NCBI RefSeq assembly: GCF_013393905.1
Contig: NZ_CP040274.1
Location: 272,426 to 336,425, forward strand
Direction: 5' to 3'
From: Nostoc sp. C052
GTDB taxonomy: Bacteria; Cyanobacteriota; Cyanobacteriia; Cyanobacteriales; Nostocaceae
Length of the DNA: 64,000 bases
The notes under the pieces are model-generated. The model was not told the origin of the DNA, did no database searches, and was given only the letters and a program-made list of their open reading frames with translations. Shown here piece by piece: positions 42,823-52,378 of the stretch (positions are counted from its first letter, which is position 1; the number at the start of each line of letters is the position of its first letter). A program made the translations under genes and the position numbers.

Positions 42823-45534
42823 ATGGATGAATTCGTTAATTCACGTCCAAATAATATTGAGCATAAACACTGGTATGAACTGGTAGTTAATAGCGCAATC
42901 CATCCTCTAATAGTATCTGCCAATTTTAAGTCTTTGTATTATGACTCCATAGAGCAGTGCCATGAGTCTTGGGAATACTTAATGTATAGTGACCAGATTG
43001 AGCGTAAAAATGCTGGTCGTTTAACTGATAAAACTCTCCAAGTTTACGCATATCTTGATTCTACTGATGGCTGGTGGTGTAATGGTGGTGTTGACCCCCG
43101 CACTTTCTGTGATTTACTACCTGGGGAGCAGCCTAAACAAAAACTTTGGGGCTGTTATAAACCTGATTTTCCTAGACCTGATGTCCAAAAACCTGGGAAA
43201 TTTATCAAATATGAACATCCTTACAAAGATGAACTTAGTATCTTCTTACTAGAAGTACCGAAAGACATTGCTGAATTTATCTACTCCAAAGCTGGCGTTA
43301 ATCCAAGCCAGTGCGATCGCCAATCAGGTTTTTGGTTTTCTGTGTGGAAACACAATATACCAGTAACCATTGTTGAAGGCGCTAAGAAAGCAGCGAGTAT
43401 TTTGACTCAAGGAGATGCTGCCATCGGCTTACCAGGGGTAAATGCTGCATATCGCTCTAAAGATGACCAAGGTAATCCAATTGAGAGCAAATTACGCTCC
43501 GAAATTGCGATGTTTGCGACTCCAGACAGAGAAGTGATAATCTGCTTTGACCATGATTCCAAAAGTAAAACTCAAGTCAACGTCAGCAAAGCTTTGATTA
43601 AAACTAGTCAACTTTTGGTCAATCATGGGGCTGTTGTCAAAATAATCACTTTACCCGGGCCAGAAAAAGGTGTTGACGATTTGATTGCCGCACAAGGGGT
43701 AGCCGTTTATGAAAAGCTCAAAGCCTTAGCGGTTTCTTTTGAAGATTGGCGGCAAAATAACCCTTTGCCTGACCTGCGACAATTTATTTTTCTCAAAAAT
43801 GGACAAGAGTTAAAGCTTAAGAGTGTGGCAGGGGTGGGGAGTGTGGGAAGAAGTGAGATTCTCCTCACACCTGCTACACCTGCTACATTTACTACAACTC
43901 CCACACTCCCTGAATCTCTTACAACAAGTGATGAATCCAGATGCCCCGAAGCCTCTCTGACTCCTCTGCGTCCTCTATCTCCCTTACCTCCCCTACCTCC
44001 TTTATCCCGTACTCACCCTCTGTATGCTGCTATCAAATCTATACAAATACAACAGGCATTATTAACCCAACAAACAGAGGAAAAAATTGCGCCTCTTCCA
44101 CAAACTAATTCCCAAACAAATGATCGAGTAATTATTCCCAAAGCCCTTCAATCTCAAGTTAGTTCGCCTTCAGAACAGAGCAGCACTAAGAACTCACAAA
44201 ATACGGAACCAATATCAGTCGGTGAATTAGAAGAATTAGAAGAATTAGAAGAATTAGACATATTGAAACGCCGTCGTCGCCAATCCGAAATTATTTCTGA
44301 CACAACAGAAAGGAACAACACTTTTGTAGAAACACCTTCTGTTACTAACAAGGATTTGTTGTCATCCAACAGCATACCTACTGGTAACAGTTGGGTCAAT
44401 ATCAAACAGGTAACGGTTTATAAACAAACAATCCCTCGAAGGTTTTTAGAAGCTAAACAAAATCAAGACATTGCTTTTGCTGCCAGAGAGCTTGTCAAGA
44501 ATTATGGCGTTCAACAAGATGATGGCTCTACAGTTTATCGTGCCGATGCTTTTCTTATTAAAAAGAATAAATCTACTTATAGTATTCATCGTCGTCAAGC
44601 GACAAACTTAGATAATCCAATTATGGAGTTTGAAGCCTCACAATATCATATTAATATTACTCAAAAACCTTTAGATAATTTTTTACCTATAGAACGCCAG
44701 GAGTTTTTAACGGTTGCAGATACCTTAAAGCAAGGTAAAGAGCTACCCTCCCTCGATGAAGACCCCAGGAAAATTGCTAACAGTCTAAGCTCTCTTTCTC
44801 CTGATGGCACTCATAAAATACTTGAAAGTTTTAAATCTTTAGAAATATTCAAAATACTTACAAATACCCTAGAAACCTTTAATTCTCACGATTTAGAATT
44901 AGGTAACTATCGCATTACTTATACTTCTAATGATGAAAATAGTGGTGATATCAAGCTTTTAAAAACTGAACATAACGGAACTACTAGAGTTGCTGTACAT
45001 TTAGAATTGAGCCGTACTGACGAACAAATGAAGCATCAAGTTCACTCTATGGCTATTACCTCCTTAGAAATTGACAAACTCCGGCTGCTGGCAACTAAAC
45101 TTCAAATCCCAACAATTAATTCTGCTGCTAATACCCACGCAACTCGTGATATCCCTTTACCACTTCATCCAGCATTAGCTGAAATTTGGAACTTACTGGA
45201 GAGTTCTGTCAGATGGACATCTGGAGCGAACCAAGGTAATGAAGGTTTTCGTGAGCGATTTCAAAAAGACCCCAATGCTAAACTAACTTTGGGTGAGCAG
45301 TCACAACTTTATTTTAAATTTTTAATTCAAACTAAAGAAGAGATTATTATTCATGGGAAAACTGATATTATTTTGCCGCCACTTAGCGAAATTACAGAGG
45401 ATTTAAAATTGTTGCGCGAACGATCGATTAATAATTTTTATAGTCCGAAGATTTCCCAAAATGCCGAAACACAGAAGCCAACTCAAGAAGAACCTCACAA
45501 TCCAGAACCTCAATTAAACAACTTGGAAGTTTAG
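42823..45534 (+). CDS. DUF3854 (Toprim-like) protein, Rep paralogue
   Basis: 903 residues. The first 310 match the N-terminal part of the replication protein at 57449-61120: SAIHPL (24-29), ERKNAGRLTD (60-69), the Toprim Glu in IVEGAKKAA (183-191), FDHDSKSKT (242-250) and PGPEKGVDD. This is the DUF3854/primase-like region. It lacks the helicase part that follows in Rep. Residues of about 335-400 are low complexity from an inserted repeat (TPATPATFTTTPTLPESL, PLSPLPPLPPL) and residues 468-483 carry a run of Glu-Leu-Glu repeats. The C-terminal 400 residues are of unknown fold. It may act as primase for the transferred strand, but that is inference. Confidence 0.7.
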   Translation: MDEFVNSRPNNIEHKHWYELVVNSAIHPLIVSANFKSLYYDSIEQCHESWEYLMYSDQIERKNAGRLTDKTLQVYAYLDSTDGWWCNGGVDPRTFCDLLPGEQPKQKLWGCYKPDFPRPDVQKPGKFIKYEHPYKDELSIFLLEVPKDIAEFIYSKAGVNPSQCDRQSGFWFSVWKHNIPVTIVEGAKKAASILTQGDAAIGLPGVNAAYRSKDDQGNPIESKLRSEIAMFATPDREVIICFDHDSKSKTQVNVSKALIKTSQLLVNHGAVVKIITLPGPEKGVDDLIAAQGVAVYEKLKALAVSFEDWRQNNPLPDLRQFIFLKNGQELKLKSVAGVGSVGRSEILLTPATPATFTTTPTLPESLTTSDESRCPEASLTPLRPLSPLPPLPPLSRTHPLYAAIKSIQIQQALLTQQTEEKIAPLPQTNSQTNDRVIIPKALQSQVSSPSEQSSTKNSQNTEPISVGELEELEELEELDILKRRRRQSEIISDTTERNNTFVETPSVTNKDLLSSNSIPTGNSWVNIKQVTVYKQTIPRRFLEAKQNQDIAFAARELVKNYGVQQDDGSTVYRADAFLIKKNKSTYSIHRRQATNLDNPIMEFEASQYHINITQKPLDNFLPIERQEFLTVADTLKQGKELPSLDEDPRKIANSLSSLSPDGTHKILESFKSLEIFKILTNTLETFNSHDLELGNYRITYTSNDENSGDIKLLKTEHNGTTRVAVHLELSRTDEQMKHQVHSMAITSLEIDKLRLLATKLQIPTINSAANTHATRDIPLPLHPALAEIWNLLESSVRWTSGANQGNEGFRERFQKDPNAKLTLGEQSQLYFKFLIQTKEEIIIHGKTDIILPPLSEITEDLKLLRERSINNFYSPKISQNAETQKPTQEEPHNPEPQLNNLEV
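43825..44010. repeat. Low-complexity in-frame repeat inside the DUF3854 gene
   Basis: A GTGGCAGGGGTGGGGAGTG-type arm (about 43825-43855) and CACACCTGCTACACC and CCTCCCCTACCTCC-type arms (to about 44010) add a Pro/Thr/Ser-rich stretch to the protein. The reading frame is kept. It belongs to the same general class as the repeats in the AAA and Rep genes. Confidence 0.6.
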
Positions 45535-45535
45535 T

Positions 45536-46330
45536 ATGCAATCCACAGATGTTAGAGAAACTATCGCCTCCATTAATCGTGGGAGTGGAATCTCGAATAA
45601 TATGATGGCTTATCGACTGGCTCTCATGATCGAGAGAGTGCCACAGAGTACAGTGCAATCACCCATTGAATTAGATTCACAATCGCGTCAAAACCTTGAA
45701 GATAAATTAAGAAATATTTTGACCAAAAGTACTCAAAATATTGAAGATTATAGACTACAACTTAAAAATAAATATCTGGCTGAATATTCTCAAAGATTCG
45801 GTGTCACTCAAAGCGAAACACCTGTGACTGAGCAGCCTAATAATTTTTCTAGAGTTGAAAACTTAATTACTCAAAGAAAGCATATATTTCTTCAGCAAAT
45901 GATTGCTCAAGAGTCAAAAGCTAATCTAACTCCCCCCACGTCACAAAATCAAGGCGATGAATTCAGTAAAAAGTCTTTGATTCCTGCCGTCGTTCAAACT
46001 ATTATTGCTAAAGGTCAAGATACTAAAAATGAAGGTCGCGTTTATGAAGGGGTTCTTTATAGACTTCAATTACTAATTAAAGAAGGTATACAGTTTATCA
46101 ATGTTAACCGCAAAACTCAATCCAATCAAAAAGCTTTTGCTGCATATAAAGACCACACTAACGAGTTTACAATTACTTCAAATAACCTCTCAACTGAAGA
46201 AGCACAAAAAATCGTTGCTTTTAATCAGCAGCGAATTGCAAAAGAACAATCTCAATCATTACCTATTCAAACTGATAAAACTCAGCAATTTACATTTGAT
46301 AAAGATGATCATTCCGAGCTAGGGGACTAG
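45536..46330 (+). CDS. Hypothetical protein, last gene of the transfer operon
   Basis: 264 hydrophilic residues, helical and Gln/Asn-rich, with no membrane segment. Noticeable parts are a long coiled-coil-like segment (SQNIEDYRLQLKNKYLAEYS) and a central RVYEGVLYRLQLLIKEG. No family was recognised. It starts 2 bp after the DUF3854 stop, indicating translational coupling, and ends in front of a large hairpin that may terminate the operon. Confidence 0.55.
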   Translation: MQSTDVRETIASINRGSGISNNMMAYRLALMIERVPQSTVQSPIELDSQSRQNLEDKLRNILTKSTQNIEDYRLQLKNKYLAEYSQRFGVTQSETPVTEQPNNFSRVENLITQRKHIFLQQMIAQESKANLTPPTSQNQGDEFSKKSLIPAVVQTIIAKGQDTKNEGRVYEGVLYRLQLLIKEGIQFINVNRKTQSNQKAFAAYKDHTNEFTITSNNLSTEEAQKIVAFNQQRIAKEQSQSLPIQTDKTQQFTFDKDDHSELGD

Positions 46331-46541
46331 AGGGGTGTGGGAGGTGTGGGAGGTGTGGTGTGGGGAGATGAAGCGAAGTTAAACAAAATGCAAGAATTAG
46401 GTAAAAAGTATTTGTGATTTCTGAAAACTTAATTATTTAGCAATTGGTATTTTAGGAAACAAGGTTAATCAAAATTGAGATAATTAGTTACTCAATGAAC
46501 TCCCCACACCACACCTCCCACACTTCCCACACCTCATACAA
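46331..46541. repeat. Hairpin repeat at the end of the transfer operon
   Basis: The left arm of GGGTGTGGGAGGTGTGGGAGG and GTGTGGTGTGGGG (46333-46366) pairs with the right arm CCCCACACCACACCTCCC and ACTTCCCACACCTC (46502-46535). The enclosed 130 bp are AT-rich and have no gene. The location between convergent genes fits a transcription barrier. Confidence 0.75.
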
Positions 46542-46551
46542 TCTCCCACAT

Positions 46552-46791
46552 TTAACTAAAATACCCCATTAGTAATCCAAATATAAATCCACTAATTAAG
46601 AGATACCGTCTTAATATTGGATTTATTTTCACAAAAGGAGCAATTATTGTTGCAAGAAATATGTAAAATGTGGCTTCAAATATATCAGTGCTGAATGTGA
46701 TAACCGCAGCAATAAACAGCCCACCAAATATCAAACATCCAACTACATACTCTATCTTATCCCATAGCTTAGTGTCGTCCAGGTAGCGCAT
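46552..46791 (-). CDS. Small membrane protein after the histidine kinase
   Basis: 79 residues with two to three hydrophobic helices (about 15-35, 38-53, 60-78) and a charged start. It overlaps the 3' end of the histidine kinase gene by 23 bp, so it is in the same operon. No family was recognised. It might serve as a membrane partner for the kinase, which has no membrane part of its own; that is inference. Confidence 0.55.
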   Translation of the reverse strand: MRYLDDTKLWDKIEYVVGCLIFGGLFIAAVITFSTDIFEATFYIFLATIIAPFVKINPILRRYLLISGFIFGLLMGYFS

Positions 46792-47542
46792 GAGTCAATT
46801 TCGGCTTTTTCGGGATTGTAGCATCTACTCCATAAAAATTGTTTACTTGATAGGGAAATTTTATTGTAAATATCGTCCCCTTACCAACAACAGAATCTAC
46901 AGACAGTTTCAGCCCATGAGAATAAGCTACCATCATTGCAATATACAATCCTAACCCGGAGCCAGGTGAAGAAATAGTCCCACGATAAAAAGGTAGAAAG
47001 ATATTCGCCAAATCCTCTGATCCAATACCAATGCCCGTGTCTTCAATTAAAACTACCAAGTCATCACCCTGGTTCAACAATCGCAATAATATATCACCTG
47101 TCTCTGTATATGAGAGGGCATTTTGAAGTAGATTTGAACACATTCTGTAAAGATGTGTTGCATCTCCTTTCACCCTAGTTCCATGTACATATTTTTTACA
47201 AGTCTTGTAGTGCAATTTTAAACCCCGATTAATAGCTTTTGGCATATACTCTTGATATAAATTATTCAATAAGTCGCCAAAATCAAATTCATGAATCAAG
47301 GATGGATTTAAACCAATAAGTCTATCTCTTGATTGATGATTTCGATACATATCTATCAGTTGGATAACTCTGTTATTAGTCTGCCATAAAGATACTAGAA
47401 TTGTTTTTATCTCTTGGAGATTGCTTCCGTACTCTCCATCTATCATTTGCTTCAAAACAATTGATTCATTAACCACTGCATTGGATACGTCATGTACCAA
47501 GGCAGAAATATTAATTTTATTTCTTAATTCTCTTTGGGACAT
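46769..47542 (-). CDS. Soluble histidine kinase without sensor domain
   Basis: 257 residues. The phosphoacceptor box is SALVHDVSNAV with His17, followed by a helical dimerisation region. The ATPase part has the N box NLLQNALSYT (137-146), G1 box DTGIGI (168-173) and G2 box GSGLGLY (194-200). There is no input domain or membrane helix, so it must sense through a partner. It is divergent from the LuxR-type response regulator across a 251-bp gap, which makes them a likely two-component pair. The kinase should be active; the signal is unknown. Confidence 0.85.
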   Translation of the reverse strand: MSQRELRNKINISALVHDVSNAVVNESIVLKQMIDGEYGSNLQEIKTILVSLWQTNNRVIQLIDMYRNHQSRDRLIGLNPSLIHEFDFGDLLNNLYQEYMPKAINRGLKLHYKTCKKYVHGTRVKGDATHLYRMCSNLLQNALSYTETGDILLRLLNQGDDLVVLIEDTGIGIGSEDLANIFLPFYRGTISSPGSGLGLYIAMMVAYSHGLKLSVDSVVGKGTIFTIKFPYQVNNFYGVDATIPKKPKLTHALPGRH

Positions 47543-47793
47543 ATAAACACTCCTTATCAGGATATAAGTTATTCTATTAGACTGCTTTTTAGCAAAACTT
47601 ATTATTTCTAATTATAGCGGATGTCCCTGATATATACCTTAATTACGTTTAGTTTAATCCAGTTATTTAGAAATGTTTTCATTCCCCTACTTTGGGAATG
47701 TATTAAAATATATATACTTAGATTTTACTGCTTTTATTCAAACATTTATGGTATAAAAATAGGAGAAGTTAAAGATTAACTCTTGGTGCAAAT

Positions 47794-48477
47794 ATGAGTA
47801 TCATGACAATTCGGGTAGTAGTAATTGAAGACCAAGAACTGTGTAGACTTGGCATTAGAACGGCGATCGCACAAGAATCAGACATGGAACTGTGCGGCGA
47901 GGCTAGCTGTGGATTGGAGGGATTAGAGTTAGTCAACTCAACAAATCCTGATATTGTCTTGCTTGATATTGGGCTACCAGATATCAACGGACTGGAGATG
48001 ACAACCAGGATTAAGAAGGACACTTTATCCAAAGTTATTATCCTCAGCGCTTATTCTAGTCAAAATGTGATTAACGAAGCTTTTGCCTGTGGTGCTGATT
48101 CATATTTCTTAAAGACAACCAAGATCGAGTCGATTAAAAACGCTATCCGTAGTATCTATCGAAATGAAGAATATCTTGACCAAGCGATTATCAAGAGATT
48201 TCTGGAATTGAACCATCGTCAGAGTACAAAAATTAAAGGCAAAAAGTACAACGAGTTGCCTACAACTCAAGAAATTGAAATTCTCAAATTAATTGCCAGT
48301 GGCTACTCCAATAAGGAAATTGCTAATCAACTTTTCATTAGTATTAGTACAGTTAAATCCCACACTGGCAACCTTTTTCTCAAGTTGGGAGCTAGAGATC
48401 GGGTCAATGCCATTCTTAAAGCTCAAAGTTTTGGCTACCTAGAACCTTCAACCCAAGACTGGAGAGCTATTGGGTAG
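47794..48477 (+). CDS. NarL/LuxR-family response regulator
   Basis: 227 residues with an N-terminal receiver domain: acidic pocket Glu12-Asp13, phosphoacceptor Asp58 in IVLLDIGLPDINGLE, and Lys107 in YFLKTTK. A C-terminal LuxR-type HTH follows (about 158-222), LPTTQEIEILKLIASGYSNK and STVKSHTGNLFLKLGARDRV. Phosphorylation would switch DNA binding. The likely partner is the divergent kinase at 46769-47542. The start may also be ATG 47803 (MTIRVVV), three codons later. Its targets are unknown but could include the transfer region. Confidence 0.9.
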   Translation: MSIMTIRVVVIEDQELCRLGIRTAIAQESDMELCGEASCGLEGLELVNSTNPDIVLLDIGLPDINGLEMTTRIKKDTLSKVIILSAYSSQNVINEAFACGADSYFLKTTKIESIKNAIRSIYRNEEYLDQAIIKRFLELNHRQSTKIKGKKYNELPTTQEIEILKLIASGYSNKEIANQLFISISTVKSHTGNLFLKLGARDRVNAILKAQSFGYLEPSTQDWRAIG

Positions 48478-48481
48478 TTCA

Positions 48482-49135
48482 TTATTTCTTGTTCTTTTGC
48501 ATTTGAATCAAGCAATATCCTTTCAAGCGATTTTCTTCTTGACAAGCAGCCAGAGTTTGTTGATTCTCAACAAAGAGCTTATAAGTTTGCTTACCTTCGC
48601 TAGATTTTACCCATTGTAAAATCTTCAGATCGTTGTTTGACAACATGACTGATTGGTTTTGACCCAAGTTAGTCATCACGTTCCAAGTTGTAAATGAAGC
48701 AAGCATCGCACCGGCTGCTGTCACTCCTCCTACCAGAGCGCAGATAGACCAAAAACGCATCTGAGAATTTCCTGTAGATAATCGCATCTCTTTTGGTGGC
48801 GATGATGTCGAGGATGCAGATGATGTTGATGCTTGTATCAGCTTCGGTATTTGTTCTGTTAAGACATCACGCACAGTATTACTGACTACAGTGTTGTTCA
48901 TTGATTGGGCTGTTTTAGAAGTATTCGCCACTTTCTCTTCGACTGTTAGTACCCAAGCTTCAATCATTGCCTCCATTCGTGCTTGCAGTGAAATCATTGT
49001 CTCTTCATATCTGCCAAGTGTTGCCATGACTTGAAACATCGGGTCATCTTCTGCTAACCCCACTTGCTGCGCTGTTTCAACAATCCTCTGTTGTTCGGCT
49101 TCAGAATACCCCTGCAATATTTCTGATGTTCTCAC
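48482..49135 (-). CDS. Membrane-anchored coiled-coil protein, last gene of the ParA-like operon
   Basis: 217 residues: a helical N-terminus (about 1-105) with SEAEQQRIVETAQQVGL, a Ser/Thr-rich linker, one membrane helix at about 130-155 (FWSICALVGGVTAAGAMLASF) and a C-terminal helical tail with two Cys. No family was recognised with certainty. It overlaps the ParA-like gene upstream by 35 bp, so it is translated from the same transcript and might anchor that ATPase to the membrane. Confidence 0.55.
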   Translation of the reverse strand: MRTSEILQGYSEAEQQRIVETAQQVGLAEDDPMFQVMATLGRYEETMISLQARMEAMIEAWVLTVEEKVANTSKTAQSMNNTVVSNTVRDVLTEQIPKLIQASTSSASSTSSPPKEMRLSTGNSQMRFWSICALVGGVTAAGAMLASFTTWNVMTNLGQNQSVMLSNNDLKILQWVKSSEGKQTYKLFVENQQTLAACQEENRLKGYCLIQMQKNKK

Positions 49136-49844
49136 CTGCTGATACTCCTAAGTAAATACTAGCGACTTGATTATTTTTTACAGTCTCAAAGAAATTTTTT
49201 AGCCAGTGATAAATATATGAGCGATACAACACATATAGGGATTGCTCATGAAAACATTGTGAGTAAGGTTTGGCTAAATCCTCCATTGCTTGATAATGAT
49301 CTCTGTGCAAGGCTGTTAATATAATTTCTGTGCCCCCAACCAATGGCAATTTTTGCTCTATTAATTGCTTATACTCTTTAAACCTCGTATCAAAATGTTG
49401 ATTTTTGACTATGACATAATTAGCATTGTCCGTTGCAAAATCTAATAGCTGCAAGAAATATTCCATGCAATCACTTCTATGGGAAATTGGCTGTAAGAAT
49501 GTTAGTTTCCAGTTCAGTTCAGCCAAAACAGTAAAAAAATCAGCCTCATATATGTAGTTACAGATTTCTTGAATATATTGTCCCGGCATATCTACAAAAA
49601 GCACATCTAATGAGTCATTGAGTAAATCGTCTAATACCAAATCTGGATTGTCTGTGAAAAAGTTTAAGCTTTCGATTGGCACTATTCCTGCATAAGCTTT
49701 GAACTTGTTACGATTGTCATGGTTATAAATCTTAACAGCTTGATGTTGGCTAAGAAATAGTTCAATCAATAACTTGATAACTGTAGACTTTCCCACACGC
49801 GAGTCACCTACAGTCATAACTACACGTCTACAAGCGGGGGACAT
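49101..49844 (-). CDS. ParA/MinD-like P-loop ATPase (second copy)
   Basis: 247 residues with a P-loop GDSRVGKST near 13-21, followed by DVLFVDMPGQYIQEI (switch-II-like Asp near 85) and NYVIVKNQHFD. It is related along its length to the neighbour at 49828-50808, for example in YVIVKNQHF against YVVVKNLFF, so the pair arose by duplication. The deviant Walker A Lys typical of ParA (KGGxGK) is replaced: Asp-Ser-Arg precedes the Gly-Lys-Ser-Thr. No ParB gene is near. Overlaps both neighbours. It may position cargo or a membrane protein instead of plasmid DNA. Confidence 0.65.
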   Translation of the reverse strand: MSPACRRVVMTVGDSRVGKSTVIKLLIELFLSQHQAVKIYNHDNRNKFKAYAGIVPIESLNFFTDNPDLVLDDLLNDSLDVLFVDMPGQYIQEICNYIYEADFFTVLAELNWKLTFLQPISHRSDCMEYFLQLLDFATDNANYVIVKNQHFDTRFKEYKQLIEQKLPLVGGTEIILTALHRDHYQAMEDLAKPYSQCFHEQSLYVLYRSYIYHWLKNFFETVKNNQVASIYLGVSAGENIRNIAGVF

Positions 49845-50808
49845 TTTCTAATCCTAAAATGCTTTTTGCCAACCAAACTTGTTCCTTGAATTTGCTAATC
49901 CAAGTACTTACCCTTCCTTTTACTGATGGCTTTTCTTTTTGCTCTATTCCTTGATTAAATGTCAAGCTATTTTTGTCTAAATAATCATAAGCGTGTTCTA
50001 TTAAATCTGGCATTGTTATTTCTAAAAACGGAATGTTACTTTCTATTAATATATCCTTCATCGCTGTTATGTCTGAGGATTCTTTATATCTGACAAAGTT
50101 TTCTGGCGAACCGAAGAACAAATTCTTCACTACGACATAATCTACTTGGTCTTGACAAAAATCATATAAAGTTATTAACTGCTTTACCGAATCCATTACT
50201 CGACTAATTACAACTACAATTGTTACTCGCATATCATATAATTCATCAACTGTAGACAAAAATTTCATTTGTTGTACGACATCTTTTAAGATTCTCATCG
50301 ACTGTGGTGGTAATTCCAATAAGAATAAAGACTTTCCGGGAATAACTGCTCCTTCTGTGTCTAAACTATCCTCTATTAACTCTTTCAAATCATCTAGAAA
50401 AATGTCTACATTCCCTTCTGTAAAAAAATCTAATTCTCTCACTAAACATTTATCCCCATAAAATCTGCTTAAATGAGAATTAGATATGTCCGCATCAAAA
50501 GCCAAAAATTCTTTTTTCATATCCAAATATGTTTGCGCTAATCCTCTGGCGAAAGTACTTTTTCCTACTCCTCCTTTATCTCCTGTCACTATCACTAATC
50601 TCCGACTCCAGTGCTTTTTATTGGTGACTGCGGTTTTTGTTTGTGGCAGGACTGTATTTCCTGCTTCTGTTTTTTCACCTGCGGTTACTGCTCCTGGCGT
50701 CTGCTGTATATCTTCTGTGCTTTCTGCTTCTGTTGTTTCATCTGTTACTAAGAGTAATTCTTCTACTCCGTTAAGGATCTCCGCCTCATCCTTTAAAATA
50801 TCTGTCAT
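49828..50808 (-). CDS. ParA-like ATPase (first copy)
   Basis: 326 residues with a disordered N-terminus (about 1-60) and an intact deviant Walker A TGDKGGVGKSTFA (about 74-86) with the signature Lys, followed by FLAFDADISNSHLSRF. A switch-II-like LFLLELPPQSMRIL replaces the usual D-x-P-P. ParA/MinD ATPases make dynamic patterns on DNA or membrane. It overlaps the second copy by 17 bp. Neither a ParB nor centromere repeats were seen in the neighbourhood, so the role is open. Confidence 0.75.
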   Translation of the reverse strand: MTDILKDEAEILNGVEELLLVTDETTEAESTEDIQQTPGAVTAGEKTEAGNTVLPQTKTAVTNKKHWSRRLVIVTGDKGGVGKSTFARGLAQTYLDMKKEFLAFDADISNSHLSRFYGDKCLVRELDFFTEGNVDIFLDDLKELIEDSLDTEGAVIPGKSLFLLELPPQSMRILKDVVQQMKFLSTVDELYDMRVTIVVVISRVMDSVKQLITLYDFCQDQVDYVVVKNLFFGSPENFVRYKESSDITAMKDILIESNIPFLEITMPDLIEHAYDYLDKNSLTFNQGIEQKEKPSVKGRVSTWISKFKEQVWLAKSILGLENVPRL

Positions 50809-50849
50809 CTGATTTTCTCCTCTATTTCATGTTTAATCAGTTTCGGGGT

Positions 50850-51680
50850 TTAGTCCAGTGCTAGCATCTCTGCTGAAAAGTAGTCTAATAGGTTTAAATA
50901 CATTGGTTTTAAATCCTTGAAATTGTCAATTGATTTATTAACCATTGTTCCCAGAGCTTGTAATATTAATCCTTGTTCTAGTACCTGATTTATATCAAAC
51001 TCATTTAATTTATTTAAATGGTAATAAACTAATAAATCTAATGATTGAGCTATCAACAAATTTGCCGATCTTATCACCAAATCTTCATAAACATATTCAT
51101 AATTGCTGACTGACCTTAGTACTGTCTTCAATACTTGAAAATATCTAGTCCTGAAGTCAATCCCATTTAAATCAATAGTCTGAGGACAGCTAGCTGGCAA
51201 TGGAAGCTTTTTAAAAATAAACTTTAAATATAAATCAATACTATTTGATGACCAAGAATCACTATTTTGGAAATACAAATACTTAATCAAAGAATCTTTC
51301 TGATCATAATCTATTTGTTGAAATAAGTATTTTGGTTGCTCGATTGCAATCATCGTGACATCATTTTTAAACACTGGCATCACATTTGTTCTTACCCATT
51401 GCATAAATTGTTTGACTACATTATGTTCTACTATTGTTAGTGATATTAATGAGTGAATCGATAGAGCGCTGAGTGTTGATACCAAACTCACTTGATTATT
51501 CTCCATCATCACTAATCGTTTCTGAACTTCAATTGACCTCACAAAATCATCATTTAAAATTGGAGCTACTATTTGCAATACATCCACTGCAAATAACTCT
51601 AGCCCTGATGGTGTTGCTATCACTCTTACTACAGAACTTGATGGATGCTCAAATTCCCAATATCGCCAAACTTCTACCAT
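50850..51680 (-). CDS. Protein with Bro-N-like start, first gene of the ParA-like operon
   Basis: 276 residues. The N-terminus VVRVIATPSGLELFAVDVLQI (about 17-37) resembles the start of BRO-N/antirepressor domains (V-R-x-I-x-x-x-G-x-x-x-F-x-x-x-D-V), but the rest of that domain is not obvious. The remainder is helical and Leu/Ile-rich without signal or membrane segments. It precedes the two ParA-like genes by 41 bp on the same strand. The domain call is weak; no function is claimed. Confidence 0.45.
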   Translation of the reverse strand: MVEVWRYWEFEHPSSSVVRVIATPSGLELFAVDVLQIVAPILNDDFVRSIEVQKRLVMMENNQVSLVSTLSALSIHSLISLTIVEHNVVKQFMQWVRTNVMPVFKNDVTMIAIEQPKYLFQQIDYDQKDSLIKYLYFQNSDSWSSNSIDLYLKFIFKKLPLPASCPQTIDLNGIDFRTRYFQVLKTVLRSVSNYEYVYEDLVIRSANLLIAQSLDLLVYYHLNKLNEFDINQVLEQGLILQALGTMVNKSIDNFKDLKPMYLNLLDYFSAEMLALD

Positions 51681-52378
51681 TTCTCCACTAACTTTTTTGT
51701 TCTCCCTCCTCTTACTGCAAAAGCTAGCTTTTTACCATAAGAAGATACGTTAGATACTTGAAGAAGAATTCAGCTATTTTGAATGAGTGTTGCCCATGCT
51801 GAATTCTTACTTAGACACTATGGCATATTCCCCCACTTTAAAGGAATCGCTCGAAGTCTAAAAAAATATCGTACTTCTGGCTATTGCTTTTTGTTGACAT
51901 CCTGTTATACAATCACCGCTTTCATCTGAAACAAATTGAAGAAGAATTCAGAATTCAGAATGGGCTAAACGCCCCGCTATCGCTAACAGGAGTCAGAATC
52001 AAGACGCTCGCAGACTCGCTATCAGTGGGGGATTCAGACCCGCCACTGAATTGTTGCACCACTAAATCGAAGATTTAGTGGGGGTCTTAAACCCCTTGAT
52101 TCATCCGCCAGTCACACAAAATTCATGTCTGTTTTCTGGCGACTGACGCATGTATTCTGTTTCGATAAAAACATCACAAAAGTTCAACTTTTTTAATAGT
52201 TAATTGCTGGTTTTAGCTTGCTATTTGAAATCGAATTATTATATATTATTTAGGATGAATTTTAGCTCACATTTATTCCATAAGTACACAAAATTATTTT
52301 TCCAAATTGAGCTAAATTTAGCTTTTTTACTATCCAGCTTTTTCGATAATAAATAGTTAGCTATTAAGCGAGAATAGT
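51681..52378. other. Repeat-rich gene-free region
   Basis: About 700 bp. It contains GAAGAATTCAG motifs (near 51765 and 51941), an AGGAGTCAGAA unit (near 51990) and a complementary ATTCATGTCTGTTTTCTGGCG unit (near 52120), that is, the arms of the repeat also seen at 30424-30560. A short palindrome AAATCGAAGATTTAG lies near 52063. No convincing gene was seen. Confidence 0.6.
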
